A stretch of DNA of 54,913 nucleotides from Cupriavidus sp. IDO (GTDB lineage: Bacteria; Pseudomonadota; Gammaproteobacteria; Burkholderiales; Burkholderiaceae). Below the pieces are notes generated by a model. That model made no database searches. It was not told the DNA's origin and worked only from the letters and a program-made list of their open reading frames with translations. The DNA lies in contig NZ_JWMA01000118.1 of the NCBI RefSeq assembly GCF_000812465.1, forward strand, positions 1 through 54,913. Reading direction: 5' to 3'. Positions 8,921-16,911 of the stretch are shown here, in pieces. Position 1 is the stretch's first letter. Each line of letters begins with the position of its first letter. Position numbers and translations under genes: made by a program.

Positions 8921-9625
8921 ATGGATAACAAGCTGAACACCTACGGTTTCGGCAACAGTGCGTCCGGCGTCACTGACGTCGTCATCCGCAACCGGGTCTT
9001 GCGCAATACCTACTGGCTGCTCGCCATTTCGATGATCCCGACCGTGCTCGGCGCGTGGATCGGCGTGGCAACCGGCTTCAGCTTCATGGCGGGCAGGCCC
9101 GGCCTGTCGCTGATCCTGTTCCTCGGCATCGCCTTTGCGTTCTTCTATGGCATCGAGAAGACCAAGAACAGCAGCATGGGGGTTGTCCTCCTGCTCGCCT
9201 TCACGTTTTTCATGGGACTGATGCTGTCGCGGCTGATCGGCGCGGTATTGCAGTTCTCGAACGGCCCGGCACTGATCATGTACGCCTTCGGCGGCACGGC
9301 AGCAGTGTTCGGCGCAATGGCCACGATCGCTACCGTCAGCAAGCGCGACTTCTCCGGGCTGAGCAAATTCCTGTTCGTCGGCGTTATCCTGCTGATCCTC
9401 GCCAGCGTCGCCAATATCTGGCTGCAGCTGCCGTCGCTGATGATCACGGTATCGGTCATCGCGATCGGCATCTTCTCTGCCTACATCCTGTTCGACGTAC
9501 AGCGCGTGGTGAATGGTGGCGAAACCAACTACATCACCGCCACCCTGGCGATCTACCTCGATGTCTACAACGTCTTCGCCAACCTGCTGGCGTTGCTCGG
9601 CATCTTCGGCGGCAGCCGCGACTGA
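8921..9625 (+). CDS. Bax inhibitor-1 / YccA family membrane protein
   Basis: The protein has 234 residues with about seven hydrophobic helices, starting after a soluble stretch (MDNKLNTYGFGNSASGVTDV). The conserved BI-1 features are the N-terminal VLRNTYWLLAISMIPT, the central FMGLMLSR segment and the C-terminal LYLDVYNVFANLL-type acidic motif (here AIYLDVYNVFANLLALLGIFGG). The family, which includes YccA and YbhL, comprises inner-membrane proteins. YccA is an FtsH substrate and modulator. The start is set by AGGAGTC seven nucleotides upstream; longer in-frame starts lack such a signal. A bidirectional terminator follows. Confidence 0.9.
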   Translation: MDNKLNTYGFGNSASGVTDVVIRNRVLRNTYWLLAISMIPTVLGAWIGVATGFSFMAGRPGLSLILFLGIAFAFFYGIEKTKNSSMGVVLLLAFTFFMGLMLSRLIGAVLQFSNGPALIMYAFGGTAAVFGAMATIATVSKRDFSGLSKFLFVGVILLILASVANIWLQLPSLMITVSVIAIGIFSAYILFDVQRVVNGGETNYITATLAIYLDVYNVFANLLALLGIFGGSRD

Positions 9626-9647
9626 CGCACCTGCTTCCCTCGCATGA

Positions 9648-9673
9648 AAAAGCCGGCCAATTGGCCGGCTTTT
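9648..9673. terminator. Bidirectional intrinsic terminator between BI-1 gene and rlmD
   Basis: The perfect 13-bp inverted repeat has arms AAAAGCCGGCCAA and TTGGCCGGCTTTT. A-runs on one side and T-runs on the other allow it to terminate the plus-strand BI-1 transcript and the minus-strand rlmD transcript, which converge here. Confidence 0.93.
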
Positions 9674-9700
9674 CCTTTGGGCGCCGATCCGGCAGCGGCA

Positions 9701-11134
9701 TCAGCCGCGCTCGAATACCGCGATCGACTCCACATGGGACGTGTGCGGGAACATGTTGACCACGCCTGCCCCGGCCAGCCGATAGCCCGCCTCGTGCACC
9801 AGCAGTCCGGCGTCGCGCGCCAGCGTGGCCGGGCTGCAGGACACGTAGACGATCCGGCGCGGCAGCACGTCGCTGCCCTGCTGCGCCAGTTCGCCCAGTG
9901 CCTTGCAGACGGCCAGCGCGCCCTCGCGCGGCGGGTCGACCAGCCAGCGGTCGAAACGGCCCAGCGCAGCAATGTCGTCCGCGGTCACCTCGAACAGGTT
10001 GCGGCAGGCAAATTCCGTCCTGTCGGCCAGGCCGTTGTACTCGGCATTGGCCAGCGCGCGGGTGGTCAGGGCTTCGCTGCCTTCGATGCCCATTACCGAT
10101 TTCCCTTGCGTGGCCAGCGGAAGCGTGAAATTGCCGATGCCGCAGAACAGGTCGAGCAGGCGGTCGCCGGGCTGCGCTTCCAGCAGCCGCAATGCGCGCC
10201 CGATCAGGACGCGGTTGATCTGGTGGTTCACCTGGGTGAAGTCGGTCGGCTTGAACGGCATGCGGATGCCAAACTCTGGCAACGTGTAGGCCAGTTCACG
10301 ATCCAGCGGATAGAACGGCGCGACTGTATCCGGACCCTTCGGCTGCAGCCAGAACTGAACCTGATGCTGGTCGGCAAAGGCGCGCAGCAGGTCCTTGTCG
10401 GCGTCAGTCAGCGGCTCCAGGATGCGCAGCACCAGTGCCGTCACCTCGTGCCCAACGGCCACTTCGATCTGCGGCATGCGCTCGCGGATCGACAGCCCAC
10501 CCACCAGTTCGCGCAGCGGAACCAGCATCGCCGACACGTGCGGCGGCAGGATTTCGCAGCGGGTCATGTCCGCGACGTAGCTGCTCTTGCGCTCATGGAA
10601 ACCAACCAGTACCCCGCCCTTCTTCGCCACGTACCGGACGGTCAGACGTGCGCGATAGCGGTATCCCCAGTCAGGACCGGCGATGGGCCGGAACACCACA
10701 TCGGGACGCACCTTGGACAAGTGCCACAGGTTGTCTTCCAGCACGCGCTGCTTGATAGCCAGTTGTGCCCGCGAATCCAGGTGCTGCATCGAGCAACCGC
10801 CGCACACACCGAAATGCTGGCAGCCAGGCTGCACGCGCATCACGGACGGCTTGAGCACGTCTACCAGATGCGCCTGCTCATAGCTGGGCTTGCGGCGGAA
10901 GCTGCGGTAGCTGACTGTCTCGCCGGGCAGCGCGCCCTCCACAAAAATCACCTTGCCAGGCGTGCCATCCTCATTGACGAGCCGGCCGACGCCTCGCGCC
11001 TCCACATCCAGGCTTTCGATGGACACAACCGGATCTGCGGCGGATGTCGCGGGCTTGCCCCGGCTGTCGGGAGCGACGGATGCGGCACCTTGAGCCGCCG
11101 GCGTTTCTTTTGGGGAGGACACGACTTGGGACAC
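9701..11134 (-). CDS. rlmD: 23S rRNA (uracil-1939-C5)-methyltransferase RlmD
   Basis: This SAM-dependent enzyme methylates U1939 of 23S rRNA. It has a TRAM-like N-terminal domain (VVSIESLDVEARGVGRLV), four iron-sulfur cysteines (three in CQHFGVCGGC) and the SAM-binding LLDLFCGIGNFTLPLA. The catalytic region is VDPPREGA and YVSCSPATLARD. I place the start at a GTG (MSQVVSSPKE, 477 residues). The ATG upstream would run into the oppositely oriented EEP gene and add 42 residues of unlikely sequence. Both the GTG and the lack of a strong Shine-Dalgarno leave the exact start uncertain. Confidence 0.93.
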   Translation of the reverse strand: MSQVVSSPKETPAAQGAASVAPDSRGKPATSAADPVVSIESLDVEARGVGRLVNEDGTPGKVIFVEGALPGETVSYRSFRRKPSYEQAHLVDVLKPSVMRVQPGCQHFGVCGGCSMQHLDSRAQLAIKQRVLEDNLWHLSKVRPDVVFRPIAGPDWGYRYRARLTVRYVAKKGGVLVGFHERKSSYVADMTRCEILPPHVSAMLVPLRELVGGLSIRERMPQIEVAVGHEVTALVLRILEPLTDADKDLLRAFADQHQVQFWLQPKGPDTVAPFYPLDRELAYTLPEFGIRMPFKPTDFTQVNHQINRVLIGRALRLLEAQPGDRLLDLFCGIGNFTLPLATQGKSVMGIEGSEALTTRALANAEYNGLADRTEFACRNLFEVTADDIAALGRFDRWLVDPPREGALAVCKALGELAQQGSDVLPRRIVYVSCSPATLARDAGLLVHEAGYRLAGAGVVNMFPHTSHVESIAVFERG

Positions 11135-11244
11135 CAGACGAAACCTGACGTATTGTTTTCGAAAGCGGGATTGTAGTCCAGACCAGCACACGCCCGGCGT
11201 ACCTGCAGGCCAGGAAATCGCGGGAATGCGAGGGAGACGTCCAG

Positions 11245-12099
11245 ATGGAACTGATTTCATGGAACATCCAGTGGGGCCGCGGCGCCGATGGCCGGGTCGA
11301 CCTGGGCCGCAGCATCGCCACGATGCGCGGCATGGCGCACGCGGACGTGCTTTGCCTGCAGGAAGTCACGCGTGGTTTTGGCGACCTGCGGGGCAGTCCG
11401 GGAGACGACCAGGTGGCTGAACTGGCCGCACTCCTGCCCGGCTACCGGCTGCTGTATGCACCCGGCGTCGACCGGTTTACGGGCACCGGCACACCGCGAC
11501 AATTCGGAAACCTGATCGCAACACGCTTGCCAGTCCATGAGGTCTTCCGGCACGCCCTGCCCTGGCCAGCGGACCCGGATGTGGCATCGATGCCGCGCGT
11601 CGCGCTCGAAGCCACGCTGCAGGCCGGCGCACAACGCTTACGCGTGATCTGCACCCACCTGGAGTACTACTCTGCCCGCCAGCGCGCCGCACAGGCCGAC
11701 GCACTGCGCGACTGGCACGCGCAGGCGTGCGATCACGCGCTCAGGCCTGGGCGCAGCGAATCCCGGCCCGGTCCGTTCACGCCCGAGGCGCGCCCGTCGG
11801 AAGCGGTCTTGTGCGGCGACTTCAACAGCAAACCCGACGATATTGCCTACCGGCGCATGACCGAGCCGTTCGATGACGGCACGCAGGAATGGCGCGACGC
11901 CTGGCTGCACATGCACCCCGGACAGGCGCATGCACCGACCTGCGCGATCTACGACAAGGAGCAGTGGCCGGAGCCGCCCTTCGCCTGCGATTTCATGTTT
12001 GTCACGCAGAACCTGCTCGACCGGATCAGGCGCTGCGAGGTGAACGCGGACACCACCGATTCCGATCACCAGCCCATCCTGCTCTCGCTGGATCTCTGA
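11245..12099 (+). CDS. Endonuclease/exonuclease/phosphatase (EEP) family hydrolase
   Basis: The protein has 284 residues and begins with the EEP signature MELISWNIQWGRG. Metal and catalytic motifs are visible: LQEVTRGFG (Glu), VICTHLEYYS (His), LCGDFNSKPDD and the C-terminal DSDHQPILLSL with the catalytic Asp-His pair. The family includes exonuclease III-like nucleases and various phosphodiesterases, so the substrate cannot be named. There is no signal peptide, so it is probably cytoplasmic. It is divergent from rlmD, and its stop is 21 bp from the convergent exonuclease gene. Confidence 0.85.
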   Translation: MELISWNIQWGRGADGRVDLGRSIATMRGMAHADVLCLQEVTRGFGDLRGSPGDDQVAELAALLPGYRLLYAPGVDRFTGTGTPRQFGNLIATRLPVHEVFRHALPWPADPDVASMPRVALEATLQAGAQRLRVICTHLEYYSARQRAAQADALRDWHAQACDHALRPGRSESRPGPFTPEARPSEAVLCGDFNSKPDDIAYRRMTEPFDDGTQEWRDAWLHMHPGQAHAPTCAIYDKEQWPEPPFACDFMFVTQNLLDRIRRCEVNADTTDSDHQPILLSLDL

Positions 12100-12120
12100 G
12101 CGCGGCCTTGCGATGGAATG

Positions 12121-12963
12121 TCAGTCGATGTCTTCGCCGTCGTCGACGGGACCGACCGGCTTGAGCTGGAACGCGCGCAGGTATTCCATCCACTGCGAGC
12201 CCGGCAGCTCGGCCAACGATTCCTGCACGAGTTCCATCTCGAGGTCGAACTCGCGCGGGCTGAGGCCGCCGCGCATCAGCTGGAAGCGGCAGTACATCAG
12301 GTAGGTGTTGACGACATCCGTTTCGCAATACGCGCGAATGGCGTTGAGTTGCCCGTCCTGGAAGGCCTGCCAGACCTTGCTGCCATCCATGCCCATCTTG
12401 CCCGGGAAGCCACAGAGCTTGGCAAGGTCATCGAGCGGTGCGCTGGCCCGCGGCTGGTACATTGCCAGCAGGTCCATCAGGTCCAGGTGCCGCATGTGGT
12501 AGCGGCTGATGTAGTTGTTCCACTTGAAGTCGCGACTGTCGTCGTCGCGGCCCTCGCCCATTTCCCAGTAGCGCGGCGCAGTTACGCCGTTGACCAGGCC
12601 GCGGTAGTGCAGCACGGGCAGGTCGAAACCACCGCCATTCCACGACACCAGTTGCGGGCTGTAGCGCGCAATCAGTTCGTAGAACTTCTGGATCAGCGTG
12701 GCTTCACCGTCCTCGACAGTGCCCAGCGAACCGACGTGGAAAACCGCCGAGCCGTCGCGCTGGGTACGGCGCAGCACGCAGGAAATCGCGGCCACGCGCT
12801 GCAGGTAGTGAGGGAGGAAATCGCTGCCGGTCTTTTCCCGGCGGGCTGAGAACGCACGCTCGGCGACTTCGGCGTCGCTCATCGATGCGGGATGGTCATG
12901 CAAACGGCGCAGGCCGGCGACATCGGGAATCGTCTCGATGTCGAATACCAGCACAGGGGTCAT
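12121..12963 (-). CDS. Predicted 3'-5' exonuclease related to PolB proofreading domain
   Basis: The protein has 280 residues with DEDD-type exonuclease motifs: DIETIPD at the N-terminus (Asp8, Glu10), the ExoII motif in LVSWNGGGFDLPVL, and a C-terminal YCETDVVNTYLMYCRF motif. This pattern matches the family of predicted 3'-5' exonucleases related to the PolB exonuclease domain. The biological substrate is not established. Its start overlaps the end of rpoS by 4 bp (ATGA), so it is probably translated with rpoS and may act in DNA or RNA turnover in stationary phase. That link is inference. Confidence 0.88.
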   Translation of the reverse strand: MTPVLVFDIETIPDVAGLRRLHDHPASMSDAEVAERAFSARREKTGSDFLPHYLQRVAAISCVLRRTQRDGSAVFHVGSLGTVEDGEATLIQKFYELIARYSPQLVSWNGGGFDLPVLHYRGLVNGVTAPRYWEMGEGRDDDSRDFKWNNYISRYHMRHLDLMDLLAMYQPRASAPLDDLAKLCGFPGKMGMDGSKVWQAFQDGQLNAIRAYCETDVVNTYLMYCRFQLMRGGLSPREFDLEMELVQESLAELPGSQWMEYLRAFQLKPVGPVDDGEDID

Positions 12964-14141
12964 AGAACAGCGTCCTTCCTTACACCTTGCGAAGCGAAAT
13001 GCCGCTTGAGCTTGACCAGCGCCTCCTGCTGGATCTGGCGCACGCGTTCACGCGTGAGGCCCATCTCCTCGGCAAGTTCTTCCAGCGTGGCGGGCTCGAT
13101 ATGGTTGAGGCCGAAGCGGCGCTCCACCACATAGCGATGTTTTTCCGACAAGCGGGCCAGCCAGAGTTTCATCAGGCCTTCCAGCTCGCGGTGGGCCACT
13201 TCCTGGTCCGGCGCGGCGTTGTGCTCGTCCGAGAGGAAATCGAGCAGGCTCGAGCCCGGATCGAGATCGAACGGCGTATCGAGCGAGGTGGTATGTTCGT
13301 TGAGCGCCAGCACGTCCTGCACTTCGTCTGGCGTCTTGCCCAGCAAATGGGCGATGTCTTCGAGACTGGCGTCGCGGCCGTCGGTGCCGCCCTTTTCCAG
13401 ATGCCGCTTGGCGCGCAGCACCTGGTTGAGTTCGCGGATCACATGCACCGGCAGGCGAACGGTACGCGCCTGGTTCATGATGGCGCGCTCGATGCTCTGG
13501 CGAATCCACCATGTGGCGTAAGTCGAGAAGCGGAACCCGCGCGAGGGATCGAACTTCTCGATCGCATGCATCAGGCCCAGGTTGCCTTCTTCGATCAGGT
13601 CGAGCAGCGGCACGCCGCGATTCAGGTAGCCCTTGGCGATGCTGACCACCAGCCGCAGGTTGCGTTCGATCATGACCTGCCGGGCGGAGAAATCACCGTC
13701 CTTGGCCAGCGTCGAAAAATGGAGTTCCTCGGGCGCCGACAACAGCGGCTTGATGCTGATGCGGTTCAGATAATGCTGAACCGTGTCCGCAGCAAGCTCG
13801 GTATGCAATACGGTACGGAAATCGTCGTGCTCGGCGGCCGCAGTTTCCGTCCCGTTCTCACCGCCTTCGCTCTCTTCCTCATCTTCCTGCTCGTCGTCTT
13901 CGTCGTCGCGCGCGTGACGCTCGTTGTCGTCGGCGAGCAGGTCGGCCTCACGCAAGCCGACCGACGTCGAGGTCGCGATCGGCTCGTCGGTCACGGGAAT
14001 CAGGTCGGCAGCAAGATCCTTGCCGAACTCATCCGCATCGGCATGATCGAGGGGCTGTGCCACACCAGCCTTCACTTCCGGCTGCTTGGGACGGCGAGCC
14101 CTGCTGACGGTTCCGGAGGAGACAGTTTTCTGGCGTGGCAT
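12960..14141 (-). CDS. rpoS: RNA polymerase sigma factor RpoS (sigma-38)
   Basis: This is the general stress and stationary-phase sigma factor, 393 residues long. Region 2 is clear (RNLRLVVSIAKGYLNRGVP, then FDPSRGFRFSTYATWWIRQS), region 3 follows (RLPVHVIRELNQVLRAKRHL) and region 4 carries the -35-binding helix (GLTRERVRQIQQEAL). Before region 1.2 there is a long charged N-terminal extension, with an acidic run at about residues 75-98 (Asp/Glu-rich DDEDDEQEDEEESEGGEN). Enterobacterial RpoS, about 330 residues, lacks this. It lies 6 nt downstream of nlpD, as in the classical nlpD-rpoS unit. Confidence 0.95.
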   Translation of the reverse strand: MPRQKTVSSGTVSRARRPKQPEVKAGVAQPLDHADADEFGKDLAADLIPVTDEPIATSTSVGLREADLLADDNERHARDDEDDEQEDEEESEGGENGTETAAAEHDDFRTVLHTELAADTVQHYLNRISIKPLLSAPEELHFSTLAKDGDFSARQVMIERNLRLVVSIAKGYLNRGVPLLDLIEEGNLGLMHAIEKFDPSRGFRFSTYATWWIRQSIERAIMNQARTVRLPVHVIRELNQVLRAKRHLEKGGTDGRDASLEDIAHLLGKTPDEVQDVLALNEHTTSLDTPFDLDPGSSLLDFLSDEHNAAPDQEVAHRELEGLMKLWLARLSEKHRYVVERRFGLNHIEPATLEELAEEMGLTRERVRQIQQEALVKLKRHFASQGVRKDAVL

Positions 14142-14147
14142 GAACCC

Positions 14148-15014
14148 TCACTGTGGCGGCAGATACCGCATCGGATCAACCGGTTTTCCGTTCTTGCGAA
14201 CTTCGAAGTGGAGCTTTACACGGTCGGTATCACTGTTGCCCATCTCCGCAATCTTCTGGCCCTTGCGAACCGTGGATTGCTCTGCCACCAGCACCTTGTC
14301 ATTGTGGCCGTAGGCAGTAAGAAATGTCTCATTGTGTTTGATGATGACAAGATTCCCGTAGCCGCGCAAGGGGCCAACGTGAATCACCCGACCGTCATCC
14401 GCGGCGAGCACGGAATCCCCCTTCTTGCCCGCAATATCGATGCCTTTATTGCCTTTGTCATCGAATTTTCCGACCAATTGGCCACTTGCAGGCCACGCCA
14501 GTTTCACCGAACCGTCACCCATCGGGGCCGATGCGGCTGCAGCCGGCGCAGCCGGTGTGGAGGTGGCCGCCGACGGCGTGGACGGCGTGGAAGGCGCGGG
14601 CGAGCCGACCGGACGAGCCTGGTCGATCGGCTGGCCCTGCACCGTAGCGGGCGCAACCGGAACGGTTGCCACGCCAGGCGCAGCATTGACGTCGGCGCCA
14701 GGCGGAACGATTCGCAGCAACTGGCCCACTTCAATCTGGTTCACGTTGCTGAGATTGTTCCATGCCGCGACATCGCGGTAGGACTGGCCGTTCTCGAGGG
14801 CGATACGGTAAAGGGTATCGCCTCGCTTGACCCGATAGTATCCCGCAGGAGCCGGCTCGAGCGGGGCCGCTGCGGCACCGGAGGTGGAGGTACGGTCAAC
14901 CACGGGGGCCGGCATGGGCGAATTGGCGCAGGCCGCCAGCAGTGCCGCCAGCGCGGAAGCCGCCACGAGCTGTCCGGCGCGTGCGAAATATTGCGATTTC
15001 ACGATGTTGTGCAT
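14148..15014 (-). CDS. nlpD: NlpD-type LysM/LytM lipoprotein, amidase activator
   Basis: The protein has 288 residues: a lipoprotein signal ending LLAAC (Cys29), a LysM peptidoglycan-binding domain (YRVKRGDTLYRIALENGQSY onward, about 58-102), an Ala/Pro/Thr-rich linker and a C-terminal LytM/M23 domain. The M23 zinc site is degenerate: the usual HxGxD is GIDIAG and the HxH is AYGHND. That fits NlpD/EnvC-type proteins, which activate amidases during cell separation instead of cutting peptidoglycan. It lies 8 nt downstream of pcm. In other bacteria the main rpoS promoter lies inside nlpD. Confidence 0.93.
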   Translation of the reverse strand: MHNIVKSQYFARAGQLVAASALAALLAACANSPMPAPVVDRTSTSGAAAAPLEPAPAGYYRVKRGDTLYRIALENGQSYRDVAAWNNLSNVNQIEVGQLLRIVPPGADVNAAPGVATVPVAPATVQGQPIDQARPVGSPAPSTPSTPSAATSTPAAPAAAASAPMGDGSVKLAWPASGQLVGKFDDKGNKGIDIAGKKGDSVLAADDGRVIHVGPLRGYGNLVIIKHNETFLTAYGHNDKVLVAEQSTVRKGQKIAEMGNSDTDRVKLHFEVRKNGKPVDPMRYLPPQ

Positions 15015-15022
15015 AGTTCGAC

Positions 15023-15922
15023 TCAGATGGTGCCCGATTTTAAGGGCACAAAGAAAACGGCTTCAAGCGCGGTTCGGTGAAAGCGATGGCGATTGCGTCG
15101 CTCGATCAGCAGAAGCTGCTGTGTAACAGTCTGCCCCGGCACGCCGGCAGGCGGCACCACGGCCACCGGTGCAATCAGCCGGCCACCGACGGCGAGCTGC
15201 TCCAGCAAGGCCTGCGGCACTTCCATCCCGGCAGCGGCCAGGATGATGGCCGAGAACGGCGCAGCCTGTGGCAGGCCGAGCATGCCGTCCCCATAGTGCA
15301 GGCGCAGGTTGGGCACACGCAGCGGCCTGAGGTTCGCCTTGGCCTGCTCGTGCAGCGGCCGGATACGCTCGATGGAAAAAACCTCGCGCGCCACCAGGCT
15401 CAGCACCGCGGCCTGGTAGCCGCAGCCGGTGCCGATCTCCAGCACGCGCTCCAGCGGCTCGTCGGCCGCCAGCCCCTCGCGCAGCAGTTCGATCATGCGC
15501 GCCACCACGGAAGGCTTGGAAATGGTCTGCTGATGCCCGATCGGCAACGCGGCGTCCTCGTAGGCCTGCGATGCCAGCCCGGGCTCGACGAACAGGTGCC
15601 GCGGCACGGTGGCGATGGCGCCCAGCACGCGCTCGTCGCGGATGCCGGCGGCGCGCAGTCGCGCAGCCAGGGCACCGCGCGCCCGCTCGGACGCCATGCC
15701 GCCGCCGCCCGCTGTCGCCGCGGATGCCCGTGCCTCGACCGCACTGGCGGCCGGTGCCGGCGCAGGCGCGGGAGCTTTCGACGCGCGCGCCTTGGCCGCC
15801 GGCGTGGCCACACGGGGCGCACCGACCGCAGGCATGCCGGCGGTACGCGCCGGCGCGGGCTTGCGTTCAACTACCGCGTCCAGCGGCAGCGGAAATTTGT
15901 TTCGACGGGGCGTGGAACTCAT
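15023..15922 (-). CDS. pcm: Protein-L-isoaspartate O-methyltransferase with N-terminal extension
   Basis: Pcm repairs isoaspartyl residues in aged proteins using SAM. The catalytic domain starts at about residue 83 (RARGALAARLRAAGIRDERV). It has the LATVPRH-type motif (GAIATVPRHLFV), the substrate loop YEDAALPIGHQQTISKPS and the SAM motif VLEIGTGCGYQAAV. Total length is 299 residues against about 210 for E. coli. The extra 80 residues are Ala/Pro/Arg-rich and low in complexity. A shorter internal start is possible, but high GC3 continues across the extension. It lies between surE and nlpD, the usual order. Confidence 0.93.
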   Translation of the reverse strand: MSSTPRRNKFPLPLDAVVERKPAPARTAGMPAVGAPRVATPAAKARASKAPAPAPAPAASAVEARASAATAGGGGMASERARGALAARLRAAGIRDERVLGAIATVPRHLFVEPGLASQAYEDAALPIGHQQTISKPSVVARMIELLREGLAADEPLERVLEIGTGCGYQAAVLSLVAREVFSIERIRPLHEQAKANLRPLRVPNLRLHYGDGMLGLPQAAPFSAIILAAAGMEVPQALLEQLAVGGRLIAPVAVVPPAGVPGQTVTQQLLLIERRNRHRFHRTALEAVFFVPLKSGTI

Positions 15923-15950
15923 CGGGGGCGATGCACGGCGGGAAGGCTGT

Positions 15951-16703
15951 CTACTTCAGCCACTGGTCAAGCGCCTCGAGCTGGCCGCGATGGGTCAGGT
16001 CGAGCTGCAACGGCGTCAGCGAGACGTAGCCCGCGGCAGTCGCATGGAAATCCGTGCCTTCGCTGGCATCGCGCGCATCGCCGGCGGGGCCGATCCAGTA
16101 GTTGGTGTCGCCGCGCGGATTGACCTGCGTGATCACCGGCTGCGACGGATGGCGCTTGCCAAGCCGCGTGGCGCGATGGCCCTTGATATGTTCGAACGGC
16201 AGGTTGGGAATATTGACGTTGAGCAGGAACGGCTCGGTCATTGGCGTGGCGATGACACGCTCGACAATGGTGCGCGCCACGCGCGCGGCGGCGTCCAGGT
16301 GTTCCCAGCCCTTGTCCACCTGCGAGAACGCGATGGAGGGTATGCCCAGCAGGTAGCCCTCGATGGCGGCGGCGACGGTGCCGGAATACAGCACGTCTTC
16401 GCCCATGTTCTGTCCCTGATTGATCCCCGACACCACCAGGTCGGGTTTTTCGTCAAGCAGGCCGGTGAGCGCGATATGGACACAGTCTGTCGGCGTGCCG
16501 TTGACGAAGCGGAAACCCTTCTGCACGCCTTCCCGCGCTTCGTAAATGGAAAGCGGCCGTTGCAGCGTCAACGAGTTCGAGGCTCCGCTGTGATTCTGCT
16601 CCGGTGCGATGACCGTAATACGCGCTAGCGGGGCAAGCGCTGCATGCAAAACGGCGAGTCCCGGCGCGAGATAACCGTCATCATTGGCGAGAAGGATATG
16701 CAT
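15951..16703 (-). CDS. surE: 5'/3'-nucleotidase SurE
   Basis: SurE is a metal-dependent nucleoside monophosphate phosphatase linked to stationary-phase survival. The start MHILLANDDGYLAPG places the metal-binding Asp8-Asp9 at the N-terminus, as in all SurE proteins. EQNHSGASNSLTL and VVSGINQGQNMGEDV complete the site. Length is 250 residues. In-frame codons upstream of this ATG are not conserved family sequence. A TACAAT box sits only 6 nt before the ATG. It is the first gene of the surE-pcm-nlpD-rpoS unit. Confidence 0.96.
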   Translation of the reverse strand: MHILLANDDGYLAPGLAVLHAALAPLARITVIAPEQNHSGASNSLTLQRPLSIYEAREGVQKGFRFVNGTPTDCVHIALTGLLDEKPDLVVSGINQGQNMGEDVLYSGTVAAAIEGYLLGIPSIAFSQVDKGWEHLDAAARVARTIVERVIATPMTEPFLLNVNIPNLPFEHIKGHRATRLGKRHPSQPVITQVNPRGDTNYWIGPAGDARDASEGTDFHATAAGYVSLTPLQLDLTHRGQLEALDQWLK

Positions 16704-16709
16704 GCCGCG

Positions 16710-16715
16710 ATTGTA
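16710..16715 (-). promoter_or_regulatory. Putative -10 box directly before surE
   Basis: On the minus strand TACAAT ends 6 nt before the surE ATG. If used, transcription would start at or within 1-2 nt of the start codon, giving a leaderless mRNA. The -35 region is poor. Confidence 0.35.
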
Positions 16716-16911
16716 CCTGACGTAGCCGCCACAAGCGCCCTGCCGGCGCGCCAAAAACCGCCGTCGGGGCGACCTGACACCACCGTCGACACGTCACAGA
16801 CGCGGGACCGCACGGAACAGAACGACCGTGCTATTTTGCGCTACACTTGCCCTGCCTGCGCAGGCAAACACCGGTTCGCCGCGCATCGCCACATATATCA
16901 CCGGAGACATG

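Noticed and set aside
12987..15080. Long plus-strand frame antisense to rpoS and nlpD
   Set aside because: Same shadow effect; the sequence covers two unrelated real genes on the opposite strand and shows no family.
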